From the NCBI GenBank assembly GCA_003523465.1, contig DQAA01000025.1, positions 1 to 7,102 on the forward strand: a DNA stretch of 7,102 nucleotides, given 5' to 3'. Each line of letters begins with the position of its first letter. The stretch's first letter is position 1. Made by a program: the position numbers and the translations under genes. The notes beneath the pieces are model-generated. The model ran no database searches. It was not told the DNA's origin and saw only the letters and a list, made by a program, of their open reading frames with translations. Source of the stretch: Pseudomonas sp. Lineage in GTDB: Bacteria > Pseudomonadota > Gammaproteobacteria > Pseudomonadales > Pseudomonadaceae. Positions 1-4,520 of this stretch are shown in pieces.

Positions 1-20
1 TGAACCCGCTCCCACAGGGG
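1..20. repeat. Partial REP element at the window edge
   Basis: The first bases (AACCCGCTCCCACAGGG in positions 3-19) match, from memory, the right half of the palindromic REP/REPIN repeats spread through P. putida and P. fluorescens genomes, whose other half would be a GCGGG arm just outside the window. It lies directly after the stop codon of the DUF3299 gene, the usual intergenic place for REPs. Only half the palindrome is visible, so the assignment rests on resemblance. Confidence 0.55.
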
Positions 21-30
21 CCGCGTCGCT

Positions 31-564
31 CTACAGGTCTGCATCCTCCACGACCCGCACCTTCGCCGCATCCATGGCATAGGCCGCGTCCGCCAGGTCA
101 TTGCTGACCTTCTCCACCTTCAACGTGCCGCTGACCCACAGCGGCGTGTAGATGTCCTCCAGCTTCACGCCCTTCGGATAGCGCACCAGCACCAGCTGGT
201 TCGGCGGTGGCGGCGGTACGTGGATGCAGGCGCCGGGATAAGGCACGAGGAAGAACAGCGTACTGTTGCCCTTGGCATCGGCCTCCAGCGGCACCGGGTA
301 ACCACCGAGGCGGATCGACTTGCCGTTCATGCCGGCCACCGTCTTGGTCGAATACATCACCGCCGGCAGGCCCTTGCTCTGCTTCATGCCGCCCTTGGCG
401 GTGAAGGTGCCCTGGGCTTCCGGGGAGTTGTGGTCGATCTCGGGCATTTCTTCGAGGGCTTTCTGGTCCGACTTGGGCATCAGCTCCAGCCAGTCGGTTT
501 CAGGCAGTTCGGCCCGGGCGAGGGTGCTGCACAGCAGCAGGGGGATGAGGAACAACGCACGCAT
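31..564 (-). CDS. DUF3299 family exported protein
   Basis: This 177-residue protein begins with a signal peptide: Arg2, a hydrophobic stretch at residues 4-17, and an ARA cleavage site after residue 18. Cys12 in LLLC does not fit a lipobox (the residue before Cys is Leu), so a soluble periplasmic protein is more likely than a lipoprotein. The family hallmarks are GYPVPLE (88-94), the core FFLVPYPGACIHV followed by five prolines (104-121), and PLWVSGTL (141-148). The biochemical function of DUF3299 is not known to me, and the neighbours do not reveal it. The start is fixed by the signal peptide, since the next Met (29) would remove it, yet no Shine-Dalgarno sequence precedes this start: a terminator-like hairpin occupies that space. 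Length and hallmarks suggest an intact gene. Transcription from the stress gene upstream would have to pass that hairpin. Confidence 0.88.
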   Translation of the reverse strand: MRALFLIPLLLCSTLARAELPETDWLELMPKSDQKALEEMPEIDHNSPEAQGTFTAKGGMKQSKGLPAVMYSTKTVAGMNGKSIRLGGYPVPLEADAKGNSTLFFLVPYPGACIHVPPPPPNQLVLVRYPKGVKLEDIYTPLWVSGTLKVEKVSNDLADAAYAMDAAKVRVVEDADL

Positions 565-565
565 G

Positions 566-602
566 AAAAATGCTCGGCAACCGTAGGAAGTTGCCGAGCA
601 TT
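566..602 (-). terminator. Intrinsic terminator after the GlsB-like gene
   Basis: A perfect 13-bp inverted repeat (arms 569-581 and 590-602, core GCTCGGCAAC) with an 8-base loop is followed on the minus strand by five T residues (570-566). It begins 11 bases past the stop of the GlsB-like gene. The T run ends one base before the ATG of the DUF3299 gene, so the hairpin also fills that gene's ribosome-binding region. On the plus strand no T run follows, so it should act only leftward. Confidence 0.78.
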
Positions 603-613
603 CTATCCCGGTG

Positions 614-859
614 TCAGTTCTTTTTGATCAAGCCGTAGATCACCAGCAGGATGATCGCGCCCACCACCGCGCCGATGAAACCGGCCGCCTGACCCGCCTG
701 GTAGATGCCCAGGGCCTGGCCACCGTAGGTCGCCGCGAGCGAACCGCCGATGCCGAGCAGAATGGTCATGATCCAGCCCATGCTGTCGTCGCCGGGCTTG
801 AGGAAGCGCGCGACGAGTCCGACGATCAGGCCGATGAAGATGGTTCCGATGATTCCCAT
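614..859 (-). CDS. GlsB/YeaQ/YmgE family stress membrane protein
   Basis: This 81-residue, Gly-rich, very hydrophobic protein belongs to the small 'transglycosylase-associated' family of inner-membrane proteins, which is linked to general and envelope stress. No enzymatic role is established that I know of. Three membrane helices are visible, roughly residues 2-19, 28-47 and 57-77. A polar turn KPGDDSMGW (21-29) lies between the first two, GGS/GG small-residue motifs lie in the second, and the tail is LIKKN. The start at 859 is preferred over the longer frame from 889 because it begins with the family's MGIIG N-terminus and has an AGAGGG ribosome-binding site six bases upstream. A candidate AlgU promoter lies at 920-946, which fits a stress role, and a terminator follows the stop. 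The ribosome-binding site lies in one arm of an inverted repeat (860-873 with 920-932). Confidence 0.9.
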   Translation of the reverse strand: MGIIGTIFIGLIVGLVARFLKPGDDSMGWIMTILLGIGGSLAATYGGQALGIYQAGQAAGFIGAVVGAIILLVIYGLIKKN

Positions 860-932
860 GGCAATCCCTCTGAGTGAGTGCAGCACCAAAAGCCTAGTCA
901 GCGCTTCGGTGTCCTGCCATCAGAGGGTTGCC
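860..932 (-). promoter_or_regulatory. Inverted repeat covering the SD of the GlsB-like gene and the AlgU -10
   Basis: On the minus strand GGCAA-CCCTCTGA (932-920) is complementary to TCAGAGGG-A-TTGCC (873-860): 13 base pairs with a single bulged A. The second arm contains the ribosome-binding site and reaches the start codon. Nested inside is a weaker stem, 917-904 with 892-880. An RNA entering from purK would contain both arms, while one started from the putative AlgU promoter (start expected near 912-915) would lack the first. The pairing is seen directly; the regulatory role is inference. Confidence 0.55.
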
Positions 933-946
933 GTCGGGAGAGGTTC
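920..946 (-). promoter_or_regulatory. Candidate AlgU (RpoE-type) promoter for the GlsB-like gene
   Basis: On the minus strand GAACCT (946-941), a 16-base spacer and TCTGA (924-920) match the AlgU/sigma-22 consensus GAACTT-N16/17-TCTGA at all but one position. It sits between the purK stop and the GlsB-like start and would give a leader of roughly 55 bases. AlgU controls envelope and osmotic stress genes in Pseudomonas, which suits the downstream gene. No transcription start data are available here. Confidence 0.6.
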
Positions 947-949
947 AGT

Positions 950-2032
950 TCAGCCCGCGATCAGCGCTTCGACCTGCTGGATCTTCTGTTCCAGGGTGGT
1001 CATATCGGCGCAACGCAGGGTGGCGTGACCGACCTTGCGCCCGACCTTGAAGGCCTTGCCGTAGTGGTGCAGGTGGCAGTCATCGATGGCGACGACCTTG
1101 TCCACCGCCGGCACTTCGCCGATGAAGTTGAGCATGGCGCTTTCGCCGACCTTGGTGGTCGGGCCCAGCGGCAGGCCGGCAACGGCGCGCAGGTGGTTTT
1201 CGAACTGGCTGCACTCGGCGCCTTCGATGGTCCAGTGCCCGGAGTTGTGTACACGCGGGGCGATCTCGTTGGCCTTCAGGCCGCCATCGACTTCGAAGAA
1301 CTCGAAGGCCAGCACGCCCACGTAATCCAGCTTCTCCAGCACGCGGCTGGCGTAGTCCTCGGCCAGGGCCTGCAGCGGGTGATCGCTGCTGGCGATGGAC
1401 AAGCGCAGGATGCCGCTCTCGTGGGTGTTGTGCACCAGCGGGTAGAAGCGGGTTTCGCCATCACGGGCACGCACCGCAACCAGCGAGACTTCGCCGGTGA
1501 ACGGCACGAAACCTTCCAGCAGGCACGGCACGCTGCCCAGCTCGGCGAAGGTGTCGACCACGTCGGCGGCGCTGCGCAAGACCTTCTGGCCCTTGCCGTC
1601 GTAACCCAGGGTGCGGGTTTTCAGCACGGCCGGCAGGCCGATGCTGGCCACGGCGTTATCCAGGTCGGCTTGCGACTGGATGTCGGCGAAGGCCGGAGTC
1701 GGGATGCCCAGGTCCTTGAACATGCTCTTTTCGAACCAGCGATCGCGGGCGATGCGCAAGGCTTCGGCACTCGGGTAGACCGGGACGAACTGCGAAAGGA
1801 AGGCGACGGTTTCCGCCGGCACGCTTTCGAACTCGAAGGTCACCAGGTCGACTTCGTCGGCCAGCTGGCGCAGGTGATCCTGGTCGCCGTAGTCGGCACG
1901 CAGGTGCTCGCCCAGGGGAGCGGCGCAGGCGTCTGGCGCAGGGTCGAGGAAGGCGAAGTTCATGCCCAGCGGAGTGCCCGCCAGGGCCAGCATGCGGCCG
2001 AGCTGGCCGCCACCGATTACACCGATCTTCAT
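950..2032 (-). CDS. purK: N5-carboxyaminoimidazole ribonucleotide synthase (PurK)
   Basis: PurK is a cytoplasmic ATP-grasp enzyme that joins bicarbonate to aminoimidazole ribonucleotide using ATP, giving N5-CAIR for PurE in de novo purine synthesis. The 360-residue protein is full length. It opens with the nucleotide-fold motif GGGQLGRM (7-14). The ATP-grasp domain carries KTRTLGYDGKGQ (138-149, glycine-rich ATP loop), EGFVPFTGEVS (173-183), the metal/ATP-binding stretch FEFF (243-246) with NEIAPRVHNSGHWT (255-268), and QFENHLRAVAG (276-286). A small C-terminal domain ends with HHYGKAFKVGRKVGH (322-336). It starts 10 bases after purE, and its GAGGT ribosome-binding site overlaps the purE stop (TGAGGT), pointing to co-transcription and probable translational coupling. 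No terminator is evident after its stop, so some transcript may run on toward the stress gene. Confidence 0.97.
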   Translation of the reverse strand: MKIGVIGGGQLGRMLALAGTPLGMNFAFLDPAPDACAAPLGEHLRADYGDQDHLRQLADEVDLVTFEFESVPAETVAFLSQFVPVYPSAEALRIARDRWFEKSMFKDLGIPTPAFADIQSQADLDNAVASIGLPAVLKTRTLGYDGKGQKVLRSAADVVDTFAELGSVPCLLEGFVPFTGEVSLVAVRARDGETRFYPLVHNTHESGILRLSIASSDHPLQALAEDYASRVLEKLDYVGVLAFEFFEVDGGLKANEIAPRVHNSGHWTIEGAECSQFENHLRAVAGLPLGPTTKVGESAMLNFIGEVPAVDKVVAIDDCHLHHYGKAFKVGRKVGHATLRCADMTTLEQKIQQVEALIAG

Positions 2033-2042
2033 GGCAGCGACC

Positions 2043-2534
2043 TCAAGCCTGACGCGGATCTGGATTGTCCAGAACGCTGTCTGTCTGCTCTGCGCGGAAC
2101 TGCTTCAGCACAGTGTGGAACTGCGGGTGCTTGGCACCGAGGATGCTCGCCGAGAGCAGGGCGGCGTTGATCGCACCGGCCTTGCCGATCGCCAGGGTGG
2201 CCACCGGGATACCGGCCGGCATCTGCACGATGGACAACAGCGAGTCGACACCCGAGAGCATCGCCGACTGCACCGGTACGCCCAGCACCGGCAGGTGGGT
2301 CTTGGCGGCGCACATGCCTGGCAGGTGGGCAGCGCCACCGGCACCGGCAATGATCACCTCGATGCCCCGGCCTTCGGCCTCTTCGGCGTACTGGAACAGC
2401 AGGTCCGGGGTACGGTGGGCGGATACCACCTTCACTTCGTAGGGAATGCCGAGTTTTTCCAGCATATCGGCGGTGTGGCTAAGGGTGGACCAATCGGACT
2501 TGGAGCCCATGATCACGCCAACCAGTGCACTCAT
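2043..2534 (-). CDS. purE: N5-CAIR mutase (PurE, class I)
   Basis: PurE moves the carboxyl group of N5-CAIR to carbon 4, producing CAIR, the step directly after PurK; the family works as a cytoplasmic octamer. The 163-residue protein shows the phosphate-binding motif MGSKSDW (9-15), the catalytic SAHRTP (38-43, with His40 corresponding to the active-site His45 of E. coli by my alignment), [11 protein letters not shown] (64-74), GVPV (85-88) and [20 protein letters not shown] (101-120). Presence of purK and overall similarity to the E. coli enzyme place it in class I rather than the class II that acts directly on AIR and CO2. The start at 2534 has an AGGAGAGG ribosome-binding site seven bases upstream. 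The frame is open to 2612, but that extension lies in a structured leader and has no family counterpart. It is the first gene of the purEK operon. Confidence 0.97.
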   Translation of the reverse strand: MSALVGVIMGSKSDWSTLSHTADMLEKLGIPYEVKVVSAHRTPDLLFQYAEEAEGRGIEVIIAGAGGAAHLPGMCAAKTHLPVLGVPVQSAMLSGVDSLLSIVQMPAGIPVATLAIGKAGAINAALLSASILGAKHPQFHTVLKQFRAEQTDSVLDNPDPRQA

Positions 2535-2553
2535 CGTCGAGCCTCTCCTGCAA

Positions 2554-2567
2554 GCGTCTTGTGACGC
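2554..2567 (-). promoter_or_regulatory. Small hairpin just upstream of the purE ribosome-binding site
   Basis: A perfect 5-bp stem (GCGTC/GACGC) with an ACAA loop on the minus strand lies a few bases before the purE ribosome-binding site. It is short and could be chance, but together with the larger hairpin at 2578-2609 it makes the purE leader look structured. Confidence 0.3.
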
Positions 2568-2577
2568 GCCAAAAGCA

Positions 2578-2609
2578 ACGAGCCACGCAGGGGGACCGGC
2601 GTGGCTCGT
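2578..2609 (-). promoter_or_regulatory. Leader hairpin of purE
   Basis: A perfect 11-bp inverted repeat (ACGAGCCACGC and its complement, arms 2578-2588 and 2599-2609) with a 10-base loop lies 44 bases before the purE start. On the minus strand it is followed by TGCTTTT, a broken T run, so it could be a weak attenuator, a stabilising leader structure or an operator. I do not recognise it as a known riboswitch. Confidence 0.5.
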
Positions 2610-2635
2610 CATACGGATTCTGAATCGACCTGTCT

Positions 2636-2656
2636 GGCCGAAGGCGCGGGATTATA
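2636..2656 (-). promoter_or_regulatory. purE: Candidate purE promoter (-10 element and discriminator)
   Basis: The minus strand carries a perfect TATAAT (2656-2651) followed at once by the GC-rich stretch CCCGCGCC. No good -35 hexamer lies 16-18 bases upstream, so an activator may be needed. The start would fall near 2644, giving a leader of about 110 bases that includes the two hairpins. GC-rich discriminators are typical of promoters repressed by ppGpp and DksA, which would suit a biosynthetic operon; that is inference. Confidence 0.5.
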
Positions 2657-2795
2657 GCGTAGTCGGGACGGGAGCGCCCAGCCCCGTTGGTAAGGTCGAC
2701 CGATGGCCCACTGAGAAGCTTCCAGATGCTCTGGTACGGGGCGCCGGGACTACTGTCGAGGCGCAATCCCGCAGTTCAACGTCAAGGATGACCTC

Positions 2796-3428
2796 ATGCG
2801 CAAACGACTTCGCACCACCCTGCCCCTGGCCATTGCCGCCCTTTACCACGCCGCCTTCGTCAGTGCCGACAGCGGCCTGACCGTCTGGGTCTTCCCCCAC
2901 GACGAGCTGGCCGATATCTCCAACGAGCAACTGCAACAGGATTACTTCGACTTCTGGCTGCAGGAAATGCGCGAGATCCTCGATATGCCCATTCAGCTCA
3001 GGTTCCAGCGCAACATTCCCGGCCTGACCGATCTCGATTATCGCCGTGACGTTCCGTCCAAGGCGCTTGCGTCCTGGGCCGACGCCGCCTGGACCTGGCG
3101 CCGGCAGCAGAACGCGCCGGGCGGCATCATCGACAACAAATACCTGCTGTTGACCCGCCTGCCCCTGGACACAGGCAGCGAAACCCTGGGCATCGCCCAC
3201 CAGACCGGGCACTCGGCAATCGCCTCGATTCACTCCTACGCCACGCCCGGACATGAACTGGGCCACACCCTCAGCGCTACCCACGAGGCGTCCCAGGTCA
3301 ATTTCAACGGCTGGTTCTGCGAGACCTACATGTTCCCGACCCGCCTCAACGTGCGCTCCAACTGCTACCGCTATTCCGACGAAAACCGCGCCAATATCGC
3401 CCGCTACCTCAAGCGTTCGGCGCAATGA
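2796..3428 (+). CDS. Probable secreted metzincin-type zinc metalloprotease
   Basis: The 210-residue protein starts with a signal peptide: RKR at 2-4, a hydrophobic core at 8-22, and a likely cut after VSA (24). Residues 153-163 read HELGHTLSATH, giving the three zinc-binding histidines (153, 157, 163) and the general base Glu154 of the HExxHxxGxxH metzincin pattern, with Ser160 in place of the usual glycine. Met179 in TYMFP, sixteen residues past the third histidine, is well placed as the Met-turn, and LGIA (131-134) resembles the strand before the zinc helix in reprolysin-like enzymes. Cys175 and Cys190 could form a disulfide. No propeptide or C-terminal domain is evident, so this is a compact catalytic domain, probably periplasmic or exported. 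Substrate is unknown. AAGGA seven bases upstream supports the start. It is divergent from purE and its last 20 bases overlap the LysR gene end. Confidence 0.78.
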   Translation: MRKRLRTTLPLAIAALYHAAFVSADSGLTVWVFPHDELADISNEQLQQDYFDFWLQEMREILDMPIQLRFQRNIPGLTDLDYRRDVPSKALASWADAAWTWRRQQNAPGGIIDNKYLLLTRLPLDTGSETLGIAHQTGHSAIASIHSYATPGHELGHTLSATHEASQVNFNGWFCETYMFPTRLNVRSNCYRYSDENRANIARYLKRSAQ

Positions 3429-4338
3429 CCGGCGCCGGCTCCTGCATGCCCGACTCCAGCTTGCGCCAGAGCAGTCGCACATTGGCCTTGCGCACCAGGG
3501 CACAACGATACAAACGGATCTCCAGTGGCACATGCCACTGGGGACCACCGCAGATCACCAGCTCACCCCGCTCCAGCTCCGCCCGGGCCGACAGCCGCGG
3601 CACCCAGGCGATACCCAGGCCTTCCAAGGCCATGCTTTTCAGGCTGTCGGCCATGGCGGTCTCGTAGACGGTGGTGAAACGCAGGTTGCGCTGACGCACC
3701 AGCAGGTTCACCGATCGTCCGAGGAAGGCACCGGCGCTGTAGGCCAGCAGCGGCACGCTGGCGTCACCTTCCAGATCGAACAGCGGCTGGCCATCGGGGC
3801 CGGCGGCGCACACCGGGAGCATTTCGGTGTGGCCCATATGCAACGACGGGAAAATCTCCGCATCCATCTGCAAGGCCGCATCCGGGTCATAGAACGCCAG
3901 CATCAGGTCGCAGCCGCCTTCGCGCAGGGCGTGCACGGCATCGCCGACGTTGGTCGCCACCAGGCGCGTGGCGATGTTCAGGCCGTCATTGCGCAACTGG
4001 GCGATCCAGCGCGGGAAGAAACCAAGGGCCAGGGAGTGGGCTGCGGCGACCTGGATAACTTCGCCCTGCCCACCTTCAAGATGATGCAAATGGCGGAGAA
4101 CTTCGCTCAACTGGTCGACAACGGTACGGGCTGTAACCAGGAACAACTGGCCGGCGGCAGTCAGTTCTATGGGCGTGCGCGAGCGGTTGACCAGGGTCAG
4201 GCCCAGGGCCGCTTCAAGGCTGCGAATCCGCCGGCTGAACGCCGGCTGGGTAACGAAGCGGCGCTCGGCGGCCTGGGAAAAGCTGCGGGTAGCGGCCAGC
4301 GCACTGAAATCTTCCAGCCATTTGCTTTCAAGGTTCAT
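3409..4338 (-). CDS. LysR-type transcriptional regulator, HypT/YjiE-like
   Basis: The 309-residue protein has the LysR layout: an N-terminal winged helix-turn-helix (about 5-63, with SFSQAAERRFVTQPAFSRRI at 19-38 covering the helix-turn-helix and LTAAG closing the wing), a linker helix to about 88, and an effector-binding domain from about 93 to 295. It resembles E. coli HypT (YjiE) across its length, for example IQVAAAHSLALG (95-106) and GLGIAWVPR (240-248). Of the three HypT methionines whose oxidation activates that protein, only one appears conserved (Met229); the other two positions are leucines. The effector is therefore uncertain. The start at 4338 has GGAG eight bases upstream and gives the usual LysR length; the frame open to 4482 would extend into the intergenic region. 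It is divergent from aspA and may regulate it and itself. Confidence 0.93.
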   Translation of the reverse strand: MNLESKWLEDFSALAATRSFSQAAERRFVTQPAFSRRIRSLEAALGLTLVNRSRTPIELTAAGQLFLVTARTVVDQLSEVLRHLHHLEGGQGEVIQVAAAHSLALGFFPRWIAQLRNDGLNIATRLVATNVGDAVHALREGGCDLMLAFYDPDAALQMDAEIFPSLHMGHTEMLPVCAAGPDGQPLFDLEGDASVPLLAYSAGAFLGRSVNLLVRQRNLRFTTVYETAMADSLKSMALEGLGIAWVPRLSARAELERGELVICGGPQWHVPLEIRLYRCALVRKANVRLLWRKLESGMQEPAPVIAPNA

Positions 4339-4353
4339 CGGATACTCTCCAAA

Positions 4354-4378
4354 AGCGTGCACCAAATTGGAACACGCT
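4354..4378. promoter_or_regulatory. 25-bp dyad upstream of the LysR gene
   Basis: Arms AGCGTG (4354-4359) and CACGCT (4373-4378) flank CCAA-A-TTGG (4362-4370), all centred on the same base (4366), so 20 of 24 positions are symmetric. It lies 16-40 bases before the LysR start, overlapping its leader, as an autoregulatory operator might. Transcribed leftward, the outer arms would also form a hairpin followed by four T residues, so a leader RNA role is an alternative. Confidence 0.5.
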
Positions 4379-4390
4379 CGATCTGTGCCA

Positions 4391-4408
4391 AACGTCACAT
4401 GGGACGTT
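4391..4408. promoter_or_regulatory. 18-bp palindrome in the lysR-aspA gap
   Basis: AACGTC (4391-4396) and GACGTT (4403-4408) surround a CATG core, with 16 of 18 positions symmetric about 4399.5. It is a plausible protein-binding site midway between the divergent genes. The regulator cannot be named from sequence. Confidence 0.45.
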
Positions 4409-4424
4409 ATGCCGTTTGTGCATA
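4408..4424. promoter_or_regulatory. Candidate LysR box (T-N11-A) for the divergent regulator
   Basis: TATGC (4408-4412) and GCATA (4420-4424) form a 17-bp interrupted dyad containing the classical LysR-family pattern T-N11-A (T4410 to A4422). It lies about 100 bases upstream of aspA and 70 bases from the LysR start. It is the best match to a generic LysR site in the gap, but such short patterns occur by chance. Confidence 0.4.
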
Positions 4425-4428
4425 GGTT

Positions 4429-4439
4429 AGCGTGCAACA
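4429..4439 (+). repeat. Third copy of the AGCGTG-N3-CA motif
   Basis: AGCGTGCAACA here matches AGCGTGCACCA at 4354-4364 in ten of eleven positions, and the minus strand at 4378-4368 reads AGCGTGTTCCA. The three copies share AGCGTG-N3-CA and occur within 86 bases of the lysR-aspA gap. Confidence 0.4.
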
Positions 4440-4483
4440 GCATTGGCCGCCAAAGGGCTCCCGCCCCTAGGATTGGCGCCATT

Positions 4484-4497
4484 CCGGCATGTGCCGG
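4484..4497 (+). promoter_or_regulatory. Palindrome in the aspA leader
   Basis: CCGGCA and TGCCGG flank a TG centre, 23 bases before the aspA start and close to its ribosome-binding site. It could be a small leader hairpin or an operator. No T run follows, so it is not a terminator. Confidence 0.3.
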
Positions 4498-4520
4498 GTT
4501 AATTCGAGATGATATCCATC

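Noticed and set aside
878..2170. A 430-codon plus-strand frame opposite purK and the end of purE
   Set aside because: Antisense shadow of well-identified genes, with biased composition and no domain.
2578..2609. Leader hairpin of purE as a purine riboswitch
   Set aside because: A single long stem with a 10-base loop does not resemble the three-way junction of purine riboswitches.
2535..2612. N-terminal extension of PurE to an upstream ATG at 2612
   Set aside because: The added residues have no family counterpart, overlap the leader hairpin, and the internal ATG has a strong ribosome-binding site.
3429..3440. Palindrome CCGGCGCCGG after the metzincin stop as a terminator
   Set aside because: It has no T run on either side and lies within the LysR coding region; ordinary GC-rich coding sequence explains it.
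2652..3548. A 298-codon minus-strand frame opposite the metzincin gene
   Set aside because: The plus-strand protein has a signal peptide, zinc motif and ribosome-binding site; the antisense frame has none and also runs into the LysR gene.
4339..4520. Anr/FNR box (TTGAT-N4-ATCAA) for aspA
   Set aside because: Looked for because aspartase can serve anaerobic fumarate supply; no sequence in the gap fits the pattern.
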